Assembly: GCF_002980555.1 (NCBI RefSeq)
Contig: NZ_PVBT01000009.1
Coordinates: 62,001-126,000 of the forward strand
Source: Phyllobacterium myrsinacearum
GTDB taxonomy: Bacteria; Pseudomonadota; Alphaproteobacteria; Rhizobiales; Rhizobiaceae
Length of the DNA stretch: 64,000 bases
Direction of reading: 5' to 3'
In this document: piece after piece, positions 42,891 through 52,200 of the stretch
How positions within the stretch are numbered: the first letter of the stretch is position 1
How the letters are laid out: each line of letters starts with the position of its first letter
Notes under the pieces: model-generated
What the model was told of the DNA's origin: nothing
The model's input: only the letters and a program-made list of their open reading frames with translations
Database searches by the model: none
Position numbers and translations under genes: made by a program

Positions 42891-44321
42891 TCAGCGATAC
42901 ACGCCGCCAATAAGACTTCCGCGCAGGCTTTTCTTTGGCGGGGCTGCTGGCGCGGCAGGTTTGAAGACACGCGGCGAATCGGGTTCGGAGACGGCGATGC
43001 GAGAGGTTCGTGGTTTTGCGGACATGCGCGGGCCAGGCCGGACCGGCGCAACAACCTGACGAGGGGGCTCATAGAGGCAAACAACGGAAGGTTCTCGCTG
43101 CAGATTGTCGTAAAGAAACTGGCTGGGATCCGTATCGGTTGCCTTCAGCTTTTTGGTGGCAAAATAGCGGGTCATTGCTTCGCGCGAGCTTGCGCCCCAC
43201 ACGCCGTCCACATCGGAGGTATAGCAGCCCAGCCGTTGCAACTCTGTCTGGATGGCCCAGACAAGGTCTTCCTGACCGAAGATTTCCGCGGGTGCTTCCG
43301 GCATGTATATGACCGGGTTGATGCCCATCTGCATATTGAGCGCCGGAGGATAGGCAGGGTCATTGGGTGAAGTGGCGGTTAGCCCCCCAGCAGGTCCTTG
43401 CGCTCCATCCTCTACATTGGTCCGGCGTGTCAGCCCCTGATCGGCGCGGGGCTCAGATCCACCCAGCGCGGCCACGCGATTTTCCGCATCGCCTTTGACC
43501 GCAGCGGACGGCTCCGAGAAATAAAACTGCTGTTTCAAGGACGACTGATCCCAAGGTGTTTGCTGATAAAGCGTTGCCTTCTCGACATCGTTACGGACCT
43601 GGATCATCAGATCGGAAATACTCAGGCCCGGCGTTTTGATGTGATCAACAAGCGCCTTGGTAAACGGGCTGAACGAGCTTGTCCCATCATAGCTGATATT
43701 TCCGGGCTGCGTGGCAAAAGCCACAAACACCCCGGCACCAGCCGTAACCTGTGCCAAACCGGCATTGACGGATCCACCGCCGGGGAGTGGATTGTTGCGG
43801 CACGCGTCAAGGAAGACCAGGGTCTGCCGGTTGCGCCGCTGAACTTCACCAATCACCGTGTCGAGACTGATCGTTTCATCTGCAATCTTGGATTTGTCGT
43901 TGAGGCGCGCGTCGACCGGCACCAGATAATTGACACCATTGAGCTGAAATCCATGCCCGGAGAAATAGACGAGTGCCACATCCGCGGTTTCCGCCTGAGT
44001 CTTGAATTCTTCAAATATTCGGTCGAATTCCGCATGTGTCGTATCATTGGCCGGAAAAATATCAAAACCTTCATCGCGCAGCGCGGCTGAAATTCCGGCG
44101 GCGTCATTGGCCGGATTGACCAGTTTTTCGACATACTGATAATTGGCGTTTCCCACGACAAGTGCGATACGCTTGTGGCTGCCGGCGGTGATGATCTCAG
44201 CCTGGGCGACGTGCCCGGCGAAAAGAAGCGCAAGACACGTCAAAACCACCCGTCCAACATGTGCAAGAAACCATTCTGGGGTTAGCGCGTAAGGCGTCAC
44301 TCGACTGTCTCTACAGCTCAT
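42891..44321 (-). CDS. Caspase-like (C14) protein with peptidoglycan-binding-type domain
   Basis: 476 residues from the Met at 44321; the longer frame to 44486 adds implausible sequence. A signal/anchor segment (HVGRVVLTCLALLFAGHVAQA) is followed by a caspase-fold domain (~48-280): RIALVVGNANYQYVEKLVNP, YFSGHGF with His123 and LDACRNNPLPG with Cys174, the complete catalytic dyad. A linker precedes a PG_binding_1-like helical domain (~375-425; VWAIQTELQRLGCYTSDVDG, WGASSREAMTRYF) and a basic Pro-rich tail. Export to the periplasm is inferred. Caspase-like proteases usually cut after Arg/Lys; a substrate among neighbouring T6SS or wall proteins is possible but unproven. Divergent from the second FHA gene. 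Confidence 0.85.
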   Translation of the reverse strand: MSCRDSRVTPYALTPEWFLAHVGRVVLTCLALLFAGHVAQAEIITAGSHKRIALVVGNANYQYVEKLVNPANDAAGISAALRDEGFDIFPANDTTHAEFDRIFEEFKTQAETADVALVYFSGHGFQLNGVNYLVPVDARLNDKSKIADETISLDTVIGEVQRRNRQTLVFLDACRNNPLPGGGSVNAGLAQVTAGAGVFVAFATQPGNISYDGTSSFSPFTKALVDHIKTPGLSISDLMIQVRNDVEKATLYQQTPWDQSSLKQQFYFSEPSAAVKGDAENRVAALGGSEPRADQGLTRRTNVEDGAQGPAGGLTATSPNDPAYPPALNMQMGINPVIYMPEAPAEIFGQEDLVWAIQTELQRLGCYTSDVDGVWGASSREAMTRYFATKKLKATDTDPSQFLYDNLQREPSVVCLYEPPRQVVAPVRPGPRMSAKPRTSRIAVSEPDSPRVFKPAAPAAPPKKSLRGSLIGGVYR

Positions 44322-44465
44322 GGGGCTTGACCAGACGGGTTTTGTCCAGCTTACTCCGGTTGCGGATCTGATTGTCGCCAGATCACACTGGATAAGGAAA
44401 AATAGCCTATTTCCTGCTCTACTTGCAACCATGTTGTATGGGGAACTAAAATCGCAAGGCTTCAA

Positions 44466-44489
44466 TATTTGCCTCCCGCAAGGCAAATA
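44466..44489. promoter_or_regulatory. Perfect inverted repeat upstream of the second FHA gene
   Basis: TATTTGCCT (44466-44474) and AGGCAAATA (44481-44489) are perfect 9-bp arms separated by 6 bases. It lies 37 bp before the FHA start and about 145 bp from the divergent caspase-like gene, so it could be an operator for the tssJ-K-L-M-tagF operon or a hairpin in its 5' leader. Confidence 0.6.
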
Positions 44490-44525
44490 GAGAAACTACT
44501 GTGATGGTCATCGGCAGGAACAACC

Positions 44526-45872
44526 ATGCGAATCGAACTTCAGGCTCAAAACAATCCCAATGACACGTCATTCACGGGTTCAATGGTTGTGCATGAGGCG
44601 CAATTTACCATTGGCCGGGGTGAAAACTGCAGTTGGGTGATCAGGGATAGCCGGCGTGTCGTGTCCAAGCATCACTGCACGCTTGAGCAGCGCGAAGACG
44701 GTGTCTATCTGGTCGACAAGAGCACCAATGGTGTCAGTGTCAGCGGTGTTGCCGCCGACCGTCGCTACGGGCATCGGCTGTCGGATGGCGATACAATCGA
44801 GATTGCGGACTATCGTTTCCGCATTGCCATCCGGATAGAGAATGTCATGCCAATTCACAGCCCGGATACCTTGCCAGGTCCAAGCCTGACATCGATCCTG
44901 TCTGACATTGCGCCGGGCGGGATCGGCGCAACGAGCAAACTTCCCGGCGAAAGTCGCGATGAACTCTTCGACAGTCCAGCAAAGCCAGTAACGCGCGAAG
45001 CGCTTGGCGCGGTTGATGTCGGATGGGACGGGCCGCCGATCACGGAAGTCGATATCGTCAAGCCGTATCATGCGATCCGGCCCTCGGCCCTTGCGGATCG
45101 GATTGAGCAGACACCGAGCGCCAATTCGCTGTTCGATCTTCCCGTTGTCCGTCCCATTCTGCCGGAAAACTGGGACAGTGATGACGAGGAGCCTGTTGCG
45201 CCTGCGCTATCGGCATCACCCCATATGCCGCAACTTGCACCTCAATCTCATGCCGCACCTGCGCCAGCCGCGCGGCCAGCTTACGCCGTCCAACCCCGAC
45301 CGGAGCCGGCCGAGCATGCTGATGCCAGGCTTTTGGCCGCATTCCTCCAGGGTGCCGGGATCGACGCAGCATTGTCATCGGATGTCGATGCAGAGCAGCT
45401 CATGCGAAAGGCCGGCGCGGCGCTCAAGATTGCTTTTGTCGAGCTTTACGAAATGCATGTCGGAAAAAATGCCTCCGCCGCCCGCCTAGAACTTGACGGC
45501 ATTGCCGGTGAAACGCCCTGGATCTTTTCGCTGGCAGGGCAAAGGAACGATCGGTTAATGGACAGTATCATCGAGTTCATCGGGGATGCAGATCCCACAG
45601 ACATGAAACTGATCGAGCGGGATTTTCACGCAATCACTAATCACCAGACGGCTCTGTCTGCTGCCGTTCTCGACTTTATCGGCGAAGTCCAGCGGGCCAT
45701 CGATCCTGCCACCCTTTCCACCAGGGCGAAAGCAAAGGCCATACCCGCCCTGCGCAAGGCTGCGCTCTGGGATGAGTTCCTTGCGTCTTCCAGTCTTTTT
45801 GACGGTCAGACGGCGGGCAAACCAAAGCCAGCGCTGATGAAACTTCTGCGCAAGTTCTTTCCCCAGCCATAA
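44526..45872 (+). CDS. T6SS FHA-domain protein, second copy, with divergent C-terminus
   Basis: 448 residues. FHA domain at residues ~1-105: FTIGRGENCSWVIRDS, VVSKHHCTLEQREDGVYLVD, STNGVSVSG, so phosphothreonine-binding residues (Arg, Ser, Asn) are kept. A ~140-residue Pro/Ala-rich linker leads to a C-terminal domain (LLAAFLQGAGIDAALSSDVD, then LKIAFVELYEMHVGKNASAA). The start of that domain matches TagH proteins, but the RTTI..NNPLKF core seen in canonical members and in the other copy is replaced (ARLELDGIAGETPWIFSLAG). It leads the tssJ-tssK-tssL-tssM-tagF run and may serve a different partner from the first FHA protein. Confidence 0.88.
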   Translation: MRIELQAQNNPNDTSFTGSMVVHEAQFTIGRGENCSWVIRDSRRVVSKHHCTLEQREDGVYLVDKSTNGVSVSGVAADRRYGHRLSDGDTIEIADYRFRIAIRIENVMPIHSPDTLPGPSLTSILSDIAPGGIGATSKLPGESRDELFDSPAKPVTREALGAVDVGWDGPPITEVDIVKPYHAIRPSALADRIEQTPSANSLFDLPVVRPILPENWDSDDEEPVAPALSASPHMPQLAPQSHAAPAPAARPAYAVQPRPEPAEHADARLLAAFLQGAGIDAALSSDVDAEQLMRKAGAALKIAFVELYEMHVGKNASAARLELDGIAGETPWIFSLAGQRNDRLMDSIIEFIGDADPTDMKLIERDFHAITNHQTALSAAVLDFIGEVQRAIDPATLSTRAKAKAIPALRKAALWDEFLASSSLFDGQTAGKPKPALMKLLRKFFPQP

Positions 45873-45983
45873 TTGGGCGCGCTCAAGATTACGTTGACGT
45901 GATGCTGTCTTATCTGCAAGTTACAGCAGGTTCACAACCTTAGATTGGGCATATGTCCCACTATAGCGCACGGGGAGAATAGT

Positions 45984-46502
45984 ATGCGTTTTGAAGCGCT
46001 TGAGGCACACACACATTCCTGTCGTCGCTCGATGTTTCAACGCCGTGTTTTTCAGGCAACCATCATGGGCATGGGCGTGTTTCTGACAGCCTGTACATCC
46101 ACACCCGAAACAAGCGGCCCCAAATACCAGGATCCCATCCCAACAACTGTAGCGGCCAGTGCAACCGCAAACCCTTCTCCATCCGGTTCACCCACACCAA
46201 CATCCGTTGAGATTTTCGTGTTGAAATCACCGGGGCGCTTCCAGTCGCTCGATTACTTCCAGTTGAAGGGTGGCAGCGCCCTTGGCGATGATCTTGTGGA
46301 ACGCAAGACCGTGTCCGTGCGACCGGGCCAAACGACTGAACTGACTATAAATCCGGGCACGGAGGGTGCTTACGCCGGGGTCATTGCCGGTTTCCGCGAT
46401 ATCGAGAATGCGCGCTGGCGTGCACTGACACCGATTACAGGTTCCAGCCGGTTGAGCATTTCGGTCGGAAAACTTTCCGTCAGCGCAGCCGCAGGCCATT
46501 AA
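45984..46502 (+). CDS. tssJ: T6SS outer-membrane lipoprotein TssJ
   Basis: 172 residues from the ATG at 45984 (GGGGAG upstream); a later Met (46032) is an alternative. A hydrophobic segment ends in a lipobox, GVFLTAC, so Cys becomes the lipidated N-terminus. After a Ser/Thr/Pro-rich linker comes the TssJ beta-sandwich: SVEIFVLKSPGRFQSLDYFQ, VSVRPGQTTELTINPGTEGA, YAGVIAGFRDIENARWRALT. TssJ anchors TssM to the outer membrane. It lies about 110 bp after the FHA gene and 18 bp before tssK. Confidence 0.9.
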   Translation: MRFEALEAHTHSCRRSMFQRRVFQATIMGMGVFLTACTSTPETSGPKYQDPIPTTVAASATANPSPSGSPTPTSVEIFVLKSPGRFQSLDYFQLKGGSALGDDLVERKTVSVRPGQTTELTINPGTEGAYAGVIAGFRDIENARWRALTPITGSSRLSISVGKLSVSAAAGH

Positions 46503-46520
46503 CCAGGACGGTGTTTACGA

Positions 46521-47858
46521 ATGGAACATGACAATCGCGTCGTCTGGTCGGAAGGCATGTTCCTTCGGGTACAGCACTTTCAGCAGCAGGACCGCTGGAC
46601 GGAAAAGCTTGTCAAATCCGTCGTGCGTGAACTGGTCAAGTTCCCTTGGGGCGTTTCGCGTATTGCAATCAATGAACAACTGCTGGGCAACGGCATGTTC
46701 GCGCTGTCGAGCGTGCGCGGCGTTATGCCGGATGGCAGCATTTTTGAAGCGCCTGGACCGGTTGACCTGCCGCCTGCCCTGAGACTGGAGGAAGGCACCA
46801 AGAATGTCTTCGTCTATCTCTGTCTGCCCATGCAGCAGCCTGGGCTTGCTGAGATCGGCGGCGAAACAACCCCTGGCCGCAGCGTGCGGTATGCGCGTCG
46901 AAAATACGAAGTGCAGGACACCAATGAGGGCAGTTCGATTTCTGCCCTTCTGGATGTCGGACGTTTGCGATTGAGTTTTCTCTTGTCCGACGAGGAGTTG
47001 GCCGGTTACGACCGCATCGCCGTTGCACGCATCGTGGAAGTGCGCCAGGACCAATCCGTCGTTCTGGATGACAGTTTCATTGCACCGTCGATCAATTGCA
47101 CGGCGCAGCTGCAACTGGAAAATATCGTAACCGAGCTTCTGGGCATCATGTCACACAGGGCAGAGGCGATTGCCGATCGCATGGGTGATCCATCCATCCG
47201 CGGCACGGCTGAAGTATCGGATTTTCAGTTTCTCCAGGCGCTTAACCGAAATGAAGCTGTCTTTCGCCATCACCGCGAGAATCTGAGCGCGCTGCACCCG
47301 GAGACGCTTTATGTGCTGTGCACGCAGCTCGCCGGCGAGCTTTCCACATTCACCAAGGAGCGGCGGCGCGGCTCGGTTTTTCCCGGCTACCGGCATCTCG
47401 ACTTGCGCGGTTCGTTTGATCCGGTTCTCTTGGATCTGCGTGAATCGCTTTCGTCTGTCCTGGAACGATCGGCAATCGAAATCCCGCTTGACGAGCGCAA
47501 GCACGGTGTGCGGGTTGGCACCATCACGGATCGCAGTCTTCTCGTGGGCAGCGGCTTTGTGCTGGCTGTGCGCTGTGACATGCCGTCCGAAGCACTGCGC
47601 AGCACCCTGCCCCGGCAAATCAAGGTCGGTCCGGTCGAACGGATTGCAGAACTTGTCAATGTCGCCCTGCCCGGCATTGCGGTTCGCCCGCTGCCGGTCG
47701 CACCGCGACAGTTGCCCTATCGTCCGGGCACCAGCTATTTCGAACTTGATCGCGATGGTGCACTATGGAAACAGCTGAGCACCTCAGGTGCCATTGCCAT
47801 GCACCTTGCCGGGGATTTTCCAGCCATCGAGTTTGAACTCTGGGCAATAAAGTCGTGA
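46521..47858 (+). CDS. tssK: T6SS baseplate-membrane connector TssK (ImpJ)
   Basis: 445 residues, usual TssK length. Signature start: VVWSEGMFLRVQHFQQQDRW. Also VFVYLCLPMQQPGLAEIGGE, LLGIMSHRAEAIADRM, HPETLYVLCTQLAGELSTFT and the C-terminal YRPGTSYFELDRDGALWKQL with IEFELWAIK. TssK trimers join the baseplate wedges to TssL/TssM. Ends 4 bp before tssL. Confidence 0.95.
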   Translation: MEHDNRVVWSEGMFLRVQHFQQQDRWTEKLVKSVVRELVKFPWGVSRIAINEQLLGNGMFALSSVRGVMPDGSIFEAPGPVDLPPALRLEEGTKNVFVYLCLPMQQPGLAEIGGETTPGRSVRYARRKYEVQDTNEGSSISALLDVGRLRLSFLLSDEELAGYDRIAVARIVEVRQDQSVVLDDSFIAPSINCTAQLQLENIVTELLGIMSHRAEAIADRMGDPSIRGTAEVSDFQFLQALNRNEAVFRHHRENLSALHPETLYVLCTQLAGELSTFTKERRRGSVFPGYRHLDLRGSFDPVLLDLRESLSSVLERSAIEIPLDERKHGVRVGTITDRSLLVGSGFVLAVRCDMPSEALRSTLPRQIKVGPVERIAELVNVALPGIAVRPLPVAPRQLPYRPGTSYFELDRDGALWKQLSTSGAIAMHLAGDFPAIEFELWAIKS

Positions 47859-47862
47859 TGCC

Positions 47863-49242
47863 ATGAGCGACGATAAATTCTGGCGCAGTGAGCCGACGAT
47901 CATCAAGCCCAAACCGGGGGGCGAACGTGGACGCGCGGCGCAAGGCGGACCAAATGACGCGGATGGCAACGAAACCACGACGCTTCAGTCGGCACTGCGC
48001 GACGGTGGGATAGACACAATCGATACCGGTCCGAAAGGCCTGCCATTTCTCGTCGCTGCCGCCCGCCCGCAGCTCAATTTGCTCTACCATCTTCGCGGAC
48101 TTCATGCCGATCCTGATACCGAACAGCTCAGGACAGCCGTGATCGATGAAATGCGCGCCTATGAGCGTAAAGTCGCAAATGCCAATGTGGATACACAGCA
48201 CGCCCGTGTCGCGCACTATGCGCTCTGTGCCACTATTGACGACGTTGTTCTCGCCACGCGCTGGGGTGGTGCCAGCAATTGGGCAAGCAACAGTATTGTT
48301 TCGACCTTTCACCGCGACGTGCAGGGCGGCGAGCGCTTCTTCGAACTGCTCGAACATTTTCACAAGGATCCGGGCCGCAACCGCGATATCCTTCTCCTGC
48401 TTTATCTTTGCCTGTCTCTCGGTTTCAAGGGCAGGCTGCGTGTCAGTGCCCGCGGCGCTCTCGAACTCTCCCAGATAAGGGACAGTCTCTACCGCACGCT
48501 CCAGTCATCCATGGGTGATATCGAGCGGGAGGTGTCTCCCCATTGGCGCGGCATCAATGCGCGTTTCTCCAAGGCGCGGTTCAAGAACCTCTACCCGGCA
48601 CTGCTCGGCATGCTCGTTCTTCTGTGCGCCGTTGGCTATGTGGGTATCCTGCGTCTTCTCAATACGCAATCGGACGGGATCATGATTGCCATGGCGGCCG
48701 CCCCGCCGCAAGGCAACCCGTCGATCAAGGTCGAGCAGCCTGCACCGCCGCCGTTGGAACAGGTGGACAGGCTGCGCGACTTCCTTGCGTTCCTTCAGCC
48801 GGAAGTCGACCGCGGCGTTGTCACAACGACCCGGGATGGCAACCGCGTGCTCGTGCGGTTCCGCAATACCGGTTTCTTCGAAACGGCAAGGGCGGAGGTC
48901 AATCCGCAATTCCAGGGCTTGATCGATCGAATTGGCCGTGCAATCGCCGATGAGAAATTTTCCGTCCACATTGTCGGCCACACTGACAACCGGCCGATGC
49001 GGGGCGTGCGTTTTCCCTCGAACTATGATCTGTCCCGCGCACGTGCGCAATCGGTCGCCAGCATTATTGGCACCCACGTCCCGCAGAACCGGATCAGTTT
49101 TGAAGGCAGGGGCGAATCCGAACCGATCGACACCAATGATACCGATCCAGGGCGTGAAGCGAACCGGCGTACTGAAATCATCGTCACCGCTAATCCGCGG
49201 CCTGAAAAAGACAAGACAACCGGCGCAGGCAACCAACAGTGA
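47863..49242 (+). CDS. tssL: T6SS inner-membrane protein TssL with C-terminal OmpA domain (ImpK)
   Basis: 459 residues. DotU-like cytoplasmic domain (~60-240; NLLYHLRGLHADPDTEQLRT, HARVAHYALCATIDDVVLAT, FHRDVQGGERFFELLEHFHK), one transmembrane helix at ~244-266 (LYPALLGMLVLLCAVGYVGI) and a periplasmic OmpA-like peptidoglycan-binding domain (~340-445; HIVGHTDNRPMRGVRFPSNY, YDLSRARAQSVASII, FEGRGESEP). In Agrobacterium this kind of TssL is the PpkA phosphorylation target read by FHA; that is a reasonable model here. The stop overlaps the GTG of tssM by 4 bp. Confidence 0.95.
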   Translation: MSDDKFWRSEPTIIKPKPGGERGRAAQGGPNDADGNETTTLQSALRDGGIDTIDTGPKGLPFLVAAARPQLNLLYHLRGLHADPDTEQLRTAVIDEMRAYERKVANANVDTQHARVAHYALCATIDDVVLATRWGGASNWASNSIVSTFHRDVQGGERFFELLEHFHKDPGRNRDILLLLYLCLSLGFKGRLRVSARGALELSQIRDSLYRTLQSSMGDIEREVSPHWRGINARFSKARFKNLYPALLGMLVLLCAVGYVGILRLLNTQSDGIMIAMAAAPPQGNPSIKVEQPAPPPLEQVDRLRDFLAFLQPEVDRGVVTTTRDGNRVLVRFRNTGFFETARAEVNPQFQGLIDRIGRAIADEKFSVHIVGHTDNRPMRGVRFPSNYDLSRARAQSVASIIGTHVPQNRISFEGRGESEPIDTNDTDPGREANRRTEIIVTANPRPEKDKTTGAGNQQ

Positions 49243-52200
49243 ATATCCTCAACTGGATCTATACGATCCGCTCCTACATTGAAGGCTATTTGGGCTTCCT
49301 GAAGGGCGGTCGCTTCTGGTCGTTGATCTGGGTCGTGGCCATCGCCGTGATGATCTGGTTCTATGGCGAAAGTGTCGCCTTTGGCCAATGGAGGCCGCTC
49401 GAATCCCAGTATAACCGCATCATTGCGATTGGCGCGGTTGTTCTGGTCTGGCTGATCTATGTCATTGTATCGGCTGTTCGCCGGCGCCGTGCCGAAGCTG
49501 CGATGATCGACGCGGTGGCAGAGGACGGAACCGATTCGGAAACCGAAGCCAAGGAAGAAGTCGCTCTTCTGAGGGAGCGCCTGAAACACGCCCTTCTTCG
49601 CCTGAAATCAATCAGTAAGAAGCGCTTCGGGTATGTCTACGATTTTCCGTGGTATTTGATCATCGGAGCGCCAGGTTCCGGCAAGACAACCGCTCTCGTC
49701 AATTCAGGTCTGTCCTTTCCCTTTGCTGAAGAAATGGACGAACACAGCATTCAGGGCGTGGGCGGCACACGCAGTTGCGACTGGTGGTTTACCGACGAGG
49801 CTGTACTCATCGACACGGCAGGCCGCTATACCACCCAGGACAGCGATGTCACAGTGGACAGCACCGCCTGGCAGAGTTTCCTGGGCCTGCTCAAACGCCA
49901 TCGTCCGCTGAAGCCGATCAATGGCGTGCTTGTGACCATCAGCATGGAAGACATCCTGACCCAGAGCGCTCAGGCCCGCTTCAAGGAAGTCAGGGTCATC
50001 AAGCAGCGTCTGCGCGATCTGGAGGACAATCTCAAGGTCCGGTTGCCGGTCTATCTGATCTTTACAAAAGTGGACATGCTGGCCGGGTTCGGCGAGTTTT
50101 TCGACAACTTCAACAAGTTCGATCGCGAACAGGTGCTCGGCGTGACTTTTCCCCTTGGTGTCAGCCAGTCAAAGGGCAGGATTGCCGAGGCTTTTTCCGG
50201 TGAGATCGATCTTCTGCTCGAGCGCATGCACCGCTTGCTGCTGGAGCGCATGCAGCAGGAACCGGACGATATCAGGCGCAGCAGCGTTTTCCGTTTTCCG
50301 GCCCAATTCGCCTCGATCAAGAGTGTTCTGGTTGAACAGATCGGCGAATTGACAGCAAGTTCCAAGCTGGTTGGCGCGCCGCTCCTGCGGGGTGTCTATT
50401 TCGTCTCGGCGACACAAACCGGTGCGGTTTACGATAAGGTAGGACGCTCGACATCAGCACGTTTCTCATTTCTGCAGGAACCCAACACCGCCGGAACCGT
50501 CTCGCAGAAAGCATTCTTCCTGTCGCGGCTGTTCAACGATGTTGTTTTCGGCGAAGCCAATCTCGTCACCACCGATATCAAGGTACAGCGCCGCAAGCGC
50601 ATCCTCTCTGCCATCTTCTATCTCGTGCCGCTGATCATTGCCGGCGGGCTTTTTGCCGGCTGGACCCATGCCTATTTCGCCAACCAGAGCACGATGAGCG
50701 CGGTCAATGAACGGATTGCCTCCTACAATCGCGAGGCGACGTCGATTGCCATCGAGGATATTGCGACTGATGACCTGAACCGGATACTCTCGCCGCTCGA
50801 CACATTGCGCGATGCCATCGCGGATGACATTGCCGGCAAGAGCCGCTGGTATCATTTCGGCACGGATCAGGAAGCCAAGCTCAGCGACAGCATGCAGGCA
50901 ACATATGCTCGCGCGCTCAACGGCTTTCTTCTTCCGCGTTTGCTTGTGCATCTGCAGAACCGGATGAATGATCCTCAGATCACAACCGGACAGCTCTACG
51001 ATGCATTGAAGCTGTATGCGATGCTCGGTGGTCTCGGTCCAATGGACGAGCAGTTCGCAATACAGACCCTAAAGGCAAATTTTGCAGCATCCTTACCCGG
51101 CGCCGGCCGGGCCCAAGCCCGAGACAGTTTGCTCGCACATAGCCGCGCACTCCTGTCCCGCCCATTGATGACAGTTACGCTCGATGACAATCTCATCAAG
51201 AAAGCACGCGACAAGATAAATGCCATTCCGCGCTCGCAACAGCTTTTTGAACTGTTGCTGACGTCAGCCGATGCCATGGCGTTGCCCGAGTGGCGTCCTA
51301 TAGACAAGGCGGGATCGGGCGCGGAATTGCTGTTTGCCCGCGGCAGCCATACGGATCTTCGTCAGGGCATAGCCGGAATTTTCACCCGTGACGGCTATTT
51401 CAACTATTTCCTGCCCCGTCTGGCAGAGATGTCTGAGCAGTTTGCCCAGGAGGGCTGGGTGATCGGTGAACAAAAAGCGCAAGCCGAATCCGGCGACAAT
51501 CTGAAGACCGATGTGCTGCGCATATATTTCAACGCCAATCGGCAACAGTGGGCGGCACTGTTGAATGACATGGCGATTCGTCCGGCACCCGACCTGATCC
51601 AGGCAGCCGATATCGTCCGTATCTTGGCGTCGGCTGACAATCCGCTGCGGACATTTGCAGCGGCTGTAGCCGAGGCAACCAATCTCGATCCGCAGCAGTT
51701 CGCCGCATCCCCGGCCAAACCTGCCGGGAAGGAAGCGGCTGTTGACGAAGCGCAGCGGCGGGCCGCGGAGGAGGCAGCCAAGGTGAATGCAGCACGTGTT
51801 GAGGAGTTGCAGGCCCTGACCGACGGCTTCGAAACCACCATGCTCGACCCCTACGCGGCGCTGCGCAAATCCCTGCAGCCGCCGGAAGGACAAAAATCGC
51901 AGTTCACGGATCTTTCGCCAGTTCTTGAGGAACTGTCGCTGCAACTGAGCCGCGCGGCCACCAATGCAGGTGAGGTCAACACGATTTTTGGTGTCGAGAG
52001 CAAACTGGCGTCGGCCAATCAGATGCTGGTCGCACAGGCACAGCGTTTGCCTGAACCGGTCAGCCGTTGGGTTGGGCGCCTCGCCACGGATATCGCCCGG
52101 CTGTCTGCAAGCGGGGCCCGGCGATCCATTTCGGATCTGTGGCAAAGCACCGGTGGACGGTTCTGCAAGATCGCCATTGCCGGGCGCTATCCCTTTGATC

